Part shown: positions 8,273 to 17,032 of the stretch, in pieces | How positions within the stretch are numbered: position 1 is the stretch's first letter | Layout of the letters: each line of letters opens with the position of its first letter | From: Pseudomonadota bacterium | Lineage (GTDB): Bacteria > Pseudomonadota > Gammaproteobacteria > Ga0077536 | Assembly (NCBI GenBank): GCA_016719885.1 | Contig: JADJYF010000011.1 | Span: 124,001-188,000, forward strand | Direction of reading: 5' to 3' | DNA: 64,000 nt | Position numbers and translations under genes: made by a program | Notes under the pieces: model-generated | Databases searched by the model: none | What the model saw: only the letters and a program-made list of their open reading frames with translations | What the model was told of the DNA's origin: nothing

Positions 8273-8336
8273 GTGGGTCAGACTTCAGTCTGACACCGCA
8301 TTCGCTTCGCGAATGTCCGACTGAAGTCGGACCCAC
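8273..8336. repeat. REP-like repeat, family A inverted pair (A1)
   Basis: Two arms (GTGGGTCAGACTTCAGTCTG... and ...GTCCGACTGAAGTCGGACC) face each other; between them CATTCGC-TTC-GCGAATG forms a further hairpin. The right arm has paired changes (CCGAC / GTCGG) that keep its own palindrome. It fills the gap between the aminotransferase and halohydrin dehalogenase genes. Confidence 0.85.
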
Positions 8337-8363
8337 GGCCACGTACCCAACCCTCGGAGCGCT

Positions 8364-9701
8364 TCACCGCGCCGCCCGCAGCGCCTGGCGCAAAGTATCC
8401 ACCATCATGCCCAGTTCATCCTCGCTGGCGGTGGCGGCCGGGCCCAGGGCCAGGATGTCGCCGGTATAGCGCAGCATCACGCCTTGCGCAAAGCAGCGGT
8501 CGAAGACCTCCATCGCGCGCAGCGATACGCCGTCGGCGCGCGGCGCCAGTTCCACCGCGGCGGCGAGACCGAAGTTGCGAATGTCGATGACATTCGGTTC
8601 GCCGCGCAGGCTGTGCACGGCGTCGGCCAGCACGGGCTCCAATTGGCGCGCGCGCTCGAACAGCGCCTCGTCGCGATACACGGCCAGCGCCGCGAGGCCG
8701 GCGGCGCAGGCCAGCGGGTGTCCCGAGTAGGTGTAGCCGTGGAAGAACTCCACCAGGTGTTCGGGCCCCTGCATGAAGGCCTGGTACACGTGGTCGCGCA
8801 CCAGCGCGCCGCCGAGCGGCACCATGCCGCTGGTGATGCCCTTGGCGAAGGTCAGGATGTCGGGCATCACGTTCAAGCGCGTCGGCGAGAACAGTTCGCC
8901 GATGCGGCCGAAGCCGGTGATGACTTCATCGAAGATGAGCAGGATGCCGTGCTTGTCGCAAATGGCGCGCAGGCGCTCGAGGTAGCCGCGTGGCGGCACG
9001 ATGACGCCGGCCGAGCCCTGCATCGGTTCGACGATGACGGCCGCGATCGTCGACGCGTCGTGCAGCGCGACGATCCGCTCGAGGTCGTCGGCGAGATGCG
9101 CGCCCCAGGTCGGTTGGCCGTTGCTGAACGCCATGTGTTCCAGGCTGTGGGTGTGGGGCAGGTGATCGACGCCCGGCAGCAGCGCGCCGGCGAAAGCGCG
9201 GCGATTGGCGCTCATGCCGCCCACCGAGATGCCGCCGAAGCCGACGCCGTGATAGCCCTTGGCGCGGCCAATGAGGCGATAGCGGCCACCGTCGCCGCGC
9301 GCCTTGTGATAGGCGAGCGCCATCTTGAGCGCGGTATCGACGGCTTCCGAACCGGAGTTGGTGAAGAACACGTGGTTCAGATCGCCCGGCGCGGCGGCGG
9401 TCAGCGCGTTGGCGAGCTCGAAGGCCTTGGGGTGATGAACCTGGAAGGCTATCGCGTAATCGAGTTCATCGAGCTGCGCCTTGACCGCTTCGACGATGCG
9501 CGGATGGCGATGGCCGGCATTGCAGCACCACAGGCCCGACAGGCCGTCGAGCACGCGGCGCCCGTCGGGCGTGGTGTAGTACATGCCCTCGGCGCCGCTG
9601 ACCATGCGTGGATGCTGTTTGAAATGGCGGTTGTGCGTGAACGGCAGCCACAGGGCTTCGAGCGCAGGTTGGGCGGTGGCGGGCGGCAGGCGGTCGGACA
9701 T
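8364..9701 (-). CDS. class III (omega) aminotransferase
   Basis: This 445-residue PLP enzyme belongs to the beta-alanine/omega-amino acid:pyruvate branch. Visible landmarks are GLWCCNAGHRHPRI, the phosphate-binding FFTNSGSEAVDTALK, YHGVGFGG, the PLP-ring Asp in LIFDEVITGFGRIG, the Schiff-base Lys in FAKGITSG, and GYTYSGHPLACAAG. It would move amino groups between amines or omega-amino acids and a keto acid. ATG at 9701 is chosen because the family N-terminus (LWLPFTHNRHFK) follows about 20 residues later; the frame is open to 9800. It is upstream of the halohydrin dehalogenase on the same strand and may be its operon partner, though a family A repeat pair lies between. Confidence 0.92.
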   Translation of the reverse strand: MSDRLPPATAQPALEALWLPFTHNRHFKQHPRMVSGAEGMYYTTPDGRRVLDGLSGLWCCNAGHRHPRIVEAVKAQLDELDYAIAFQVHHPKAFELANALTAAAPGDLNHVFFTNSGSEAVDTALKMALAYHKARGDGGRYRLIGRAKGYHGVGFGGISVGGMSANRRAFAGALLPGVDHLPHTHSLEHMAFSNGQPTWGAHLADDLERIVALHDASTIAAVIVEPMQGSAGVIVPPRGYLERLRAICDKHGILLIFDEVITGFGRIGELFSPTRLNVMPDILTFAKGITSGMVPLGGALVRDHVYQAFMQGPEHLVEFFHGYTYSGHPLACAAGLAALAVYRDEALFERARQLEPVLADAVHSLRGEPNVIDIRNFGLAAAVELAPRADGVSLRAMEVFDRCFAQGVMLRYTGDILALGPAATASEDELGMMVDTLRQALRAAR

Positions 9702-9954
9702 CGGGCTGGCTCCAGCGAAAGGCGGCGTCATCGGTTGGCGCGTGATGATGGCCATGATACCCGCCAAGCATGGGGCGCGTGCGCCGGGTCGCCCTTGCAC
9801 TCAATACGGCGCGAGGTTCCCGCGACGACGAGCCCATCGGTAAACAATTGACAGATTCCCGAAACGCGGCGCTTGGTCATGGTCGGCGCCGGTCCGGCAC
9901 GGTATAAGGTCGCCAGCGCGCCATGTCGGCGCGGTGTTGCGAACGGACGGCGAG

Positions 9955-11814
9955 ATGGCGAAGAAAACCGGCACGGACAAGGCGGAGACCCTGACAGGCA
10001 CGGCCAAGGCCGACGAGCTGTACGGCTTGGGCGGCAAGGATGTGTTGATCGGCAACGGCGGTAATGACTATCTCGACGGTGGCGCGGGCGACGACGATCT
10101 GCGCGGCGGTGCGGGCGACGACACCTACATCGTCGATAACGCCGGCGACATCACCCGCGGTCTCGCCGATCCGGGCTTCGACAGGGTCGGCGCGCTCGTC
10201 AGCTACACGCTTGGCGTCAACCAGGAGCGCCTGATCCTGTTGGGCAATGCGCGCCTGACCGGCACCGGCAACAATCTTCGTAACGAGCTGTTCGGCAACG
10301 ATGGCGCCAACATCCTCATCGGGCTGGGCGGCAACGACTCCCTGGTCGGCGGCAAGGGCATCGACGACCTGCGCGGCGGGGCGGGCGATGATGTCTACCT
10401 CATCGACAACATCCGCGAGATCAACAAGACCTTGGCCGACAAGGGCCACGACCAGGTGCAGAGCGTCGTCAGTTACGCCTTGGGCGCGTTCCAGGAAGAA
10501 CTGATTCTGCTGGGCAAGGCCGCCCTGACGGCAAACGGCAACAACGGCAATAACGTCATCCAGGGCAATGACGGCGCCAACACCCTGCGTGGCCTGGACG
10601 GCAACGACAGGCTCGCGGGCGGCAAGGGCAACGATGCGCTGTCCGGCGGTAACGGCGACGACAAGCTGGGCGGTGGAATCGGCAACGACACACTCGATGG
10701 CGGCGCGGGCAACGACCTGCTGTTTGGCGGCGCCGGCAACGACGTGCTCAACGGTGGCGACGGCAACGACACGCTGCAAGGCGACGCGGGCGTCGACGTA
10801 CTCAGGGGCGGCAACGGCGACGACACCTACATTCTTGACGGCGTGGTGGCCAAGGATGTCGCGGCGGAGATCGCGACCGGTGCCGATCCGGGCCTGCACG
10901 ACACCGTGTTCGTGAATTTCGATTTCACGCTCGCGGCGAATGCGGGCCAGGAAGACATCACGCTGTACGGCACCGTCGGCCGCCGCGCGCAGGGTAATGA
11001 CCACGACAACATCCTGACCGGCAGCAGTGGCGTCGACACGCTGCTGGGCCTGGACGGCGACGATGTGTTGGACGGTCGCGGCGGCGTCGACCACCTGATA
11101 GGCGGCGGTGGCAACGACCGCTACGTCATCGATGACGTCAACGAGATTGACCCTCTCCAACCGGTGGACGATCCCGGTACCGATACCGTGTTCAGCTCCA
11201 TCAGCTACACGCTGCTTTCCCAGCAGGAAAACCTGACCTTGCGCACGGGTGCCTCCGCCCTCAACGCCACCGGCAACACCAAGGGCAATGTCATCATCGG
11301 CAACAGCAACGACAACGTGTTGCACGGTCTCGATGGCAACGATCAGTTGATTGGCGGCCTCGGTCACGACAGCCTGTTCGGCGATGGCGGCGACGACATC
11401 CTGCATTTCAGCGCCAATGCCACCCTCATCGACGGCGGCGCGGGCGCCAGCGACAGCCTCTACCTGGTCGGCCAGGCGGCGACGGTGTCGCTGGATCTGA
11501 CCGCCATCGATGACGCCCTCATCAAGGACATCGAGGTCATCCTGTTCGCCTCCAACAGTGATGCGCCCGGCCAGGCCCACACCCTCGAACTGAACGCCGG
11601 CGACGTACTGGCGCTGTCATCGACCACCGACTCGCTGTTCATCGAGGGCGAAGCGGACGACGCCGTGGAACTGACCGGCGGCGGTTGGACCAAGGACGTG
11701 GCCCTGACCGGCATCTTCCAGGGCTATACCAATGTCACCGGCAATGGCAGCGCCCACGTGCTGTTCAATCTCGATATCAACCAGCACGAGCTCGTCACCG
11801 TCACCCTGACCTGA
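9955..11814 (+). CDS. RTX (hemolysin-type calcium-binding) repeat protein
   Basis: The 619-residue protein is built almost wholly of RTX nonapeptides (GGxGxDxLx, e.g. GGNDYLDGGAGDDDLRGGAG) grouped in blocks. Between blocks a longer unit recurs about four times: a Y-V/I-DN or DD segment, a YTLG-type strand, an LxLxG strand and a GTGN...GN...L-GL-G turn. Such proteins fold on binding calcium outside the cell after export by a type I system; the C-terminus (about residues 500-619) is repeat-free and would carry the export signal. No catalytic domain and no transporter genes are seen here. ATG at 9955 is chosen; the frame is open to 9934. Confidence 0.9.
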   Translation: MAKKTGTDKAETLTGTAKADELYGLGGKDVLIGNGGNDYLDGGAGDDDLRGGAGDDTYIVDNAGDITRGLADPGFDRVGALVSYTLGVNQERLILLGNARLTGTGNNLRNELFGNDGANILIGLGGNDSLVGGKGIDDLRGGAGDDVYLIDNIREINKTLADKGHDQVQSVVSYALGAFQEELILLGKAALTANGNNGNNVIQGNDGANTLRGLDGNDRLAGGKGNDALSGGNGDDKLGGGIGNDTLDGGAGNDLLFGGAGNDVLNGGDGNDTLQGDAGVDVLRGGNGDDTYILDGVVAKDVAAEIATGADPGLHDTVFVNFDFTLAANAGQEDITLYGTVGRRAQGNDHDNILTGSSGVDTLLGLDGDDVLDGRGGVDHLIGGGGNDRYVIDDVNEIDPLQPVDDPGTDTVFSSISYTLLSQQENLTLRTGASALNATGNTKGNVIIGNSNDNVLHGLDGNDQLIGGLGHDSLFGDGGDDILHFSANATLIDGGAGASDSLYLVGQAATVSLDLTAIDDALIKDIEVILFASNSDAPGQAHTLELNAGDVLALSSTTDSLFIEGEADDAVELTGGGWTKDVALTGIFQGYTNVTGNGSAHVLFNLDINQHELVTVTLT

Positions 11815-11891
11815 GTCGATTGCCCGCCGCCCACCCCTCGCGTCGCCCCGGCCTATCGCCGACAATGGCGAAAACGCCGAGGGGGTAGGTC

Positions 11892-13523
11892 ATGGTCGAA
11901 ACGCATTACGGAGCGATCTGGGAAGCGGTCGCCGACACGTTGCCAGACGAAGTGGCGGTTGTGCAGGGCGCACGCCGCTACAGCTGGGCGCAGTACGAAC
12001 AGCGCGCCGCGCGTCTCGCGCAGTGCCTGCTGGAGGGCGGCCTCGGGCCCCACGCGCGGGTCGGCATGTACTTGTACAACTCGCCCGAATACTGCGAGAC
12101 CAATTTCGCCGCGATGAAAATCCGCGGCGTGCCGATCAACATCAACTACCGCTATCTCGACCAGGAACTCGCCTACCTGCTCGACAACGCCGATGTCGAG
12201 GCGCTGGTCTACCACAGCTCGCTGGCCGATCGCGTGGCGCGGGTGCGTGGCCAGGTGCCCGGCCTCAAGCTGCTCATCGAAGTCGACGACGGCCCCGCGG
12301 CCGACGGACGTCACGCCGTGCCGGGCGCGCTCCGTTACGAGGACATCCAGGCCAGCGCGCAGCCGGCGGCGCGCATCAAGCCCCACGGCGACGAGCTCTA
12401 CATTCTCTATACCGGTGGCACCACCGGCATGCCCAAGGGCGTGACCTACTCGATGCAGGAGTTCACGCGTTTCTTCTACCAGTCCTATCCGACCATGTTC
12501 GGCAAGCCGCCGCTGGAGAGCACCACCCAGCTGCTCGACGCCGCGCGCGCGCGCGCCGCGGCAGGCGCGCCCTTGGTGGCGATGTCGGCGCCGCCGCTCA
12601 TGCATGGCACGGGCTGCTGGCTGGGCATGATGGCGCCGCACATGCTGGGTGGCGCGACGGTGTTTCTCGAGGGCCGAGGTCTCGACCCGATAGAACTATG
12701 GGACACCATCGCGCGCGAACGCGTGCAGCAGCTCATCATCGTCGGCGATGCCTTCGCGCGGCCCATGCTGCGCGCCCTCGATGCCGAGCCCAAGCGTTGG
12801 GATCTCACCTGCATGCAGGCCATCATCTCGTCCGGCGCGATGTGGTCGACCGAGGTCAAGCGCGCCATGCTCGAACACCTGCCGCAGGTAGCGCTGGCGG
12901 ACCTGCTCGGTTCGACCGAGGGCGGCATGGGCCAGTCGGTGATGACGCGCGACACGCCCGCCAGCGAAACCGCCAAGTTCGCGCTGCGCCCGACCACCAA
13001 GGTCTTCACCGACGATGGCCGCGAAGTGGCGCCGGGCTCGGGCGAAGTGGGCATGGTCGCCAACGGCGGCATGGTGCCCTTGCGCTATCACAAGGACGAA
13101 GAGAAATCGGCGCGTACCTTCCGCACCATCAACGGCCAGCGCTATTCCTTTCCCGGCGACATGGCGACGGTTGAAGCCGATGGCAGCATCACCCTGCTCG
13201 GGCGCGGTTCGAACTGCATCAATACCGGCGGCGAGAAGGTCTTTCCCGAAGAGGTGGAAGAAATTCTCAAGCGTCACGCGGCGGTGGAAGACGCGCTGGT
13301 GTTCGGCGAGGCCGATGAGCAGTTCGGCCAGCGCGTGGTGGGCGTGGCGTCCTTGAAGCCGGGTGCCAGCGCCACCGCGGAAGCCATCATGGCCGAAGCG
13401 CGCACCCAGCTTGCGAGTTACAAGCTGCCCAAGCGCCTGGTGCTGGTGCCGCACACGCCGCGCGCGCCCAACGGCAAGGCCGATTACGTGACGGCCAAGG
13501 CCTTGTTCGCCGCGGCGCCGTGA
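11892..13523 (+). CDS. acyl-CoA synthetase (AMP-forming)
   Basis: The 543-residue protein is an ANL-superfamily ligase: P-loop-like YTGGTTGMPKGV near residue 172, the LLGSTEGG adenine-binding motif, the FPGDMATVE segment in place of the usual YxTGD, GRGSNCINTGGEKVFPEEVE hinge and the C-terminal Lys in APNGKADY. It activates a carboxylic acid to acyl-AMP and then to the CoA thioester. The overall pattern resembles FadD homologues used for steroid side chains or branched acids, but the substrate cannot be read from sequence. The next gene overlaps its stop by 3 bases. Confidence 0.92.
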   Translation: MVETHYGAIWEAVADTLPDEVAVVQGARRYSWAQYEQRAARLAQCLLEGGLGPHARVGMYLYNSPEYCETNFAAMKIRGVPININYRYLDQELAYLLDNADVEALVYHSSLADRVARVRGQVPGLKLLIEVDDGPAADGRHAVPGALRYEDIQASAQPAARIKPHGDELYILYTGGTTGMPKGVTYSMQEFTRFFYQSYPTMFGKPPLESTTQLLDAARARAAAGAPLVAMSAPPLMHGTGCWLGMMAPHMLGGATVFLEGRGLDPIELWDTIARERVQQLIIVGDAFARPMLRALDAEPKRWDLTCMQAIISSGAMWSTEVKRAMLEHLPQVALADLLGSTEGGMGQSVMTRDTPASETAKFALRPTTKVFTDDGREVAPGSGEVGMVANGGMVPLRYHKDEEKSARTFRTINGQRYSFPGDMATVEADGSITLLGRGSNCINTGGEKVFPEEVEEILKRHAAVEDALVFGEADEQFGQRVVGVASLKPGASATAEAIMAEARTQLASYKLPKRLVLVPHTPRAPNGKADYVTAKALFAAAP

Positions 13524-14701
13524 ACGACGGCGAACAGGCGCCCACCGCTTACACCTGGCGCGAGGATTTCAATCACCGCGACTTCCTGGCGCGAGTGTGG
13601 CAGCGCAAGCCGCTGTTGATCCGCCAGGCCTGGCAACAGTGGCGCAATCCGCTCGCGCCTGAAGAGCTGGCGGGTCTCGCCTGCGAACCCGACGTCGAGG
13701 CGCGACTCGTACTGCGTGACAAGAAAGGCTGGCGCCTGGAAGCCGGGCCGCTCGCGGCCGCGCGCTTCGGGACGCTGCCCAGGCGCAACTGGACGCTGCT
13801 GGTGCAGGCGGTCGATCACTCGGTGCCCGAAGTGGCGGCGCTGCTGCAGGCCTTCCGTTTCGTGCCGGATTGGCGCATCGACGACGTGATGGTGAGCTAT
13901 GCCGCCGATGGCGGCGGGGTGGGGCCGCATTTCGACCAGTACGACGTGTTCCTGGTGCAGGGACTCGGCACGCGGCGCTGGCAGGTGGGGCCGCGCTACG
14001 ACGCCGACAGCGCGCTGCTGCCGAACGCCGATCTGCGTTTGCTCGCGAACTTCGAAGTCGAGCATGACTGGCTGCTGGAAGCCGGCGACATCCTCTACCT
14101 GCCGCCGGGCTATGGCCACCACGGCGTGGGCGTGGGCGAGCATTGCATGACCTATTCGGTCGGTTTTCGCGCGCCGTCGCGCAGCGAACTCATCAGCCAC
14201 TGGGCCGACGCCGCGCTCGAGGGGCTGGTCGAGGACGATCGCTACAGCGATGCCGGCATGACCCTGCCCGCCAACGCCGGTGAAATCGATGCGACGGCCA
14301 TCGCGCGTCTGCATGGCATGATCATGGAACGCGTGGGCGATGCCGAGGCTTTCCGCCGCTGGTTCGGCCGCCATGTCAGCGAGCGCAAGTATCCCGACCT
14401 CAAGGACCGGCCGACGCGGCCCTTGCGCATCGAACAGTTCGATAAGCGTCTGGCCGACGACAACGCGCTCACGCGCCATCCCGCCAGCCGCTATGTCTTC
14501 ATGCGCGCGGCGCATGGCGTGTACCTGTTCGTGGACGGCGAGGGCCTGGCGTGCAAGGGCGCCGCCGCGCGCTTCGCCGAGCGCCTGTGCGCTGACGCGG
14601 CGTGGCGCATCACGCCACGCCAGCTGCGCGCCCGCGATGCCCGCGCGCTGGCGCTAGAGCTTTACAACTTTGGCGCGCTGCTGTTCGACGATGAGCGTTG
14701 A
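13520..14701 (+). CDS. roxA: ribosomal protein L16 arginine hydroxylase (JmjC-type ribosomal oxygenase)
   Basis: This 393-residue cupin/JmjC protein matches YcfD/RoxA, the Fe(II)/2-oxoglutarate oxygenase that hydroxylates an arginine of ribosomal protein L16. The iron ligands are visible: His137-x-Asp139 in HFDQYDVFLVQG and a distal His in YLPPGYGHHGVG (residues 200-201). After the cupin come the helical dimerisation region and a C-terminal winged-helix-like region, as in YcfD. The GTG start at 13520 overlaps the ligase stop (GTGA), so the genes are translationally coupled, probably by position rather than function. Confidence 0.92.
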   Translation: MNDGEQAPTAYTWREDFNHRDFLARVWQRKPLLIRQAWQQWRNPLAPEELAGLACEPDVEARLVLRDKKGWRLEAGPLAAARFGTLPRRNWTLLVQAVDHSVPEVAALLQAFRFVPDWRIDDVMVSYAADGGGVGPHFDQYDVFLVQGLGTRRWQVGPRYDADSALLPNADLRLLANFEVEHDWLLEAGDILYLPPGYGHHGVGVGEHCMTYSVGFRAPSRSELISHWADAALEGLVEDDRYSDAGMTLPANAGEIDATAIARLHGMIMERVGDAEAFRRWFGRHVSERKYPDLKDRPTRPLRIEQFDKRLADDNALTRHPASRYVFMRAAHGVYLFVDGEGLACKGAAARFAERLCADAAWRITPRQLRARDARALALELYNFGALLFDDER

Positions 14702-15128
14702 GTCCGCCGCGATAGCGGTGCGCGCGGCCGACTGGCGGCGCGACCACGACGCGCTGTGTTGCGTGCGGCGCGCGGTGTTCATCGACGAACAGCAGGTGCC
14801 GGAAGAGCTCGAGTGGGACGGCGAGGACGAGAGCGCGCGGCATTGGCTGGCCTGGCACGGCGAGGTCGCGGTCGGCACGGTGCGCCTGCGCGCCGGCGGC
14901 CACATCGGGCGCATGGCGGTGTTGGCCGCCTATCGCAAAAGCGGCGTCGGCTCGCGCCTGTTACACGCCGTCATCGAGGCGGCGCGCCGGCAAGGCCTGG
15001 CCGCCGTGCACCTGCACGCGCAGGTGCAGGCCATGGCTTTCTATGCGCGTCACGGTTTCATCGCCGCGGGCGACGAGTTCATGGATGCCGGCATCCCGCA
15101 TCGCGAGATGCGCCTGCGTTTCCTGTAG
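14691..15128 (+). CDS. GNAT family N-acetyltransferase
   Basis: The 145-residue protein has the acetyl-CoA pyrophosphate loop RKSGVGSRLL preceded by the beta-4 strand IGRMAVLAAY, and the FYARHGFIAAG strand-helix of GNAT enzymes. VRRAVFIDEQQVPEELEWDG is typical of the ElaA/YjcF-like branch. The acceptor is unknown. ATG at 14691 overlaps the end of roxA by 11 bases. The last codon is followed by TAG, which is part of a family B repeat. Confidence 0.88.
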   Translation: MSVESAAIAVRAADWRRDHDALCCVRRAVFIDEQQVPEELEWDGEDESARHWLAWHGEVAVGTVRLRAGGHIGRMAVLAAYRKSGVGSRLLHAVIEAARRQGLAAVHLHAQVQAMAFYARHGFIAAGDEFMDAGIPHREMRLRFL

Positions 15129-15194
15129 GTGCGAATTCATTCGCACATTGGCGGGCGCACATCGATGCGAGTGTGCGAATGAATTCGCACCTAC
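15124..15194. repeat. REP-like repeat, family B inverted pair (B2)
   Basis: Two facing family B copies (TGTAGGTGCGAATTCATTCG... and ...CGAATGAATTCGCACCTAC) separated by about 20 bases. The left copy supplies the TAG stop of the GNAT gene. The pair lies between convergent genes and could form a long hairpin in either transcript. Confidence 0.9.
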
Positions 15195-15204
15195 GGGCAA
15201 GACC

Positions 15205-16020
15205 TCAGCCGGCGCGCGTGAACACCACCTGCGCCGGCGTCGGCGCCGGAAAGCCGGCCGCCGCCAGCGACTCGCGGATGGCGCGGTTGCCGTCGAAGTA
15301 GACCTGCCAGTAATGATCGTTATGGCAGAACGGACGCACCGCCAGCACCGGTCCGACCAGGTTGAATTCCAGGATCTCGACTTCCGGCGCCGGCGTCTTG
15401 GCGACGTTGGCGATGGCGGCCATCTGTGTGCGCAACAGTTCCATGGCCGCCACGTGATCGGCGCTGCCGGCCAGCTGGCATTTCAGCTCGACGCGGCGGA
15501 CCGGGTTGTGGCTGTAGTTCTGGATGTTGTCACCGAAGATCTTGTTGTTGCCGATGATGGTCAGCACGTTGTCGGGCGTGTCGATGGCGGTGGCGAACAG
15601 GCCGATCTCCTTGACCGTGCCGGTCACGCCGCCGGCCGAGATGAAGTCACCGACCTTGAACGGTTTCAACACGATCAGGAAGGCGCCGGCCGCGAGGTTG
15701 GACAGCAAGCCGCCCCAGGCCGCGCCGATGGCGATGCCGACGCCGGCGACCAGGGCCGCGAAGCTCGTGGTCTCGATGCCGCAGTAGCCGAGGATGGCCA
15801 CCACCAGCGCGATGTTGAGCATCACCGACAGGATGTTGCCCAAGTAACGCATCAAGGTCGGGTCGACCTTCTGGCGTTGCATGAGCTCCTGCAGCAGGCG
15901 TCCGACCAGCCCTATCAACCAGCGGCCGACGATCCAGAACAGCAGTGCGGCGCCGACCTTGAGCGCGCCTTCCGTGACGTATTGGCGGGCGATGAGTCCG
16001 TAACCTTGCAGCGAATCCAT
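15205..16020 (-). CDS. small-conductance mechanosensitive channel (MscS family)
   Basis: The 271-residue protein has the MscS plan: two N-terminal membrane helices (about residues 18-40 and 58-82), then the pore helix TM3 with its Gly/Ala-rich face (GVGIAIGAAWGGLLSNLAAG), the LKPFKVGDFI beta domain and the cytoplasmic alpha/beta vestibule. It opens under membrane tension to release solutes on osmotic downshift. ATG at 16020 is preferred over 16062 because GAGGAG sits just upstream. It stands alone between a repeat pair and a divergent gene. Confidence 0.92.
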   Translation of the reverse strand: MDSLQGYGLIARQYVTEGALKVGAALLFWIVGRWLIGLVGRLLQELMQRQKVDPTLMRYLGNILSVMLNIALVVAILGYCGIETTSFAALVAGVGIAIGAAWGGLLSNLAAGAFLIVLKPFKVGDFISAGGVTGTVKEIGLFATAIDTPDNVLTIIGNNKIFGDNIQNYSHNPVRRVELKCQLAGSADHVAAMELLRTQMAAIANVAKTPAPEVEILEFNLVGPVLAVRPFCHNDHYWQVYFDGNRAIRESLAAAGFPAPTPAQVVFTRAG

Positions 16021-16216
16021 GGTGCTCTCCTCTCCGTTGGATGGTGTCACGAGCCTGAGCATAGCAGCGCGTGAGCGCCTGCGGCGATTCGCGCGGCGAC
16101 GCGCCTGCGCCCTAACAGTTTTGACACGTCACGGCCGCTACTGAGTGGGTTCGCCGATTCCTCGCCGCTTGGGCCTTGGGATCGAACTTCCAGGAACCAC
16201 CGTCGTGAGGTAGAAG

Positions 16217-17008
16217 ATGGCGGCCGAAGCGTCCCATGCGTTATCCGGTATTCCCGCGGCCGAGCCCGTCCACGTATTCGGCACCGACCAGGCCGGTCGG
16301 CACGACCTGCCCGGCGCCGCCTTCGCGGCGCGCGCGCATGGCGCGGCGATCGGCGTGGCCAACGGTCCGTCGGGCAATGCCTACGCGATTCCTTTCCGCG
16401 GCGTCGAATGTCAGTTGCTGCCTTTGAAGATGCTCGGCGTCTATATCAAGGAACTGATCGAATACGCGGCAGCGCGCAAGGACCAGACATTCCAGATCAT
16501 GCGTTTCGCCTGCGGCACCAACGCCTACGACGATGCGCAGCTCGCCGTGCTGTTCGCCACCGCGCCCGGCAACTGCCTGTTGCCCGGCGTGTGGCAGCGC
16601 TGCCTCGATCGCAAGATGCCGGCGCGGCTCCTGCTGTTCGACCCGACCGCGCGTCTCAGGGAGCCCGAATGGCGTGAGCGCGTGAAGCGTTACCTCGCGC
16701 TCAACCAACCGCTATGGAATGTGCCGTCGGTGGAACTGGTGAGCTTCGGCGCCGCGCGCAGCGTGGTGGCCAACGACGCGCTGGCGCGCAGCCTGGGGCT
16801 CAAACATCGCATCATGGGCGCCAACGAAGACTATTACGGCCGCGATGGCACGCTGGCGGCCGAAGCCAAGGCGGTGTGGTACGCCACCCATTTCCTGTCG
16901 CTGTGCGATTTCGATCAGACGGCGCAACCCAACCAGATCCGCATCACCGGCACCGCCGTCTCCGGCGGTTTGCATATCGACCAGTTGAACGTCAACGCGG
17001 ACGATTGA
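16217..17008 (+). CDS. A1S_2505-like protein of unknown function
   Basis: Residues about 18-125 match the A1S_2505-type family, common in phages and scattered bacteria: VFGTDQAGRHDLPGAA at the start, SGNAYAIPFRG, and the block CGTNAYDDAQLAVLF...APGNCLLPGVW. The family's usual strand with T-x-IGCGLAGY appears as MRFACGTNAYDD. The C-terminal 130 residues (from about 135) have no counterpart I know and include DWLLGSTEGG-like features only by chance, so no function is assigned. The gene is divergent from the MscS gene and convergent with the amidase. Confidence 0.55.
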   Translation: MAAEASHALSGIPAAEPVHVFGTDQAGRHDLPGAAFAARAHGAAIGVANGPSGNAYAIPFRGVECQLLPLKMLGVYIKELIEYAAARKDQTFQIMRFACGTNAYDDAQLAVLFATAPGNCLLPGVWQRCLDRKMPARLLLFDPTARLREPEWRERVKRYLALNQPLWNVPSVELVSFGAARSVVANDALARSLGLKHRIMGANEDYYGRDGTLAAEAKAVWYATHFLSLCDFDQTAQPNQIRITGTAVSGGLHIDQLNVNADD

Positions 17009-17032
17009 CGCGCAGCAGGCGCCGCCGGCTCG

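Noticed and set aside
9848..9853. TTGACA as a -35 box for the RTX gene
   Set aside because: No acceptable -10 at 16-18 bases; TATAAG at 9903 is too far. A chance match in the divergent gap cannot be excluded.
9877..11580. 567-codon minus frame with VVA-rich repeats
   Set aside because: Mirror of the RTX repeats on the other strand; its periodicity comes from the nonapeptide DNA repeats.
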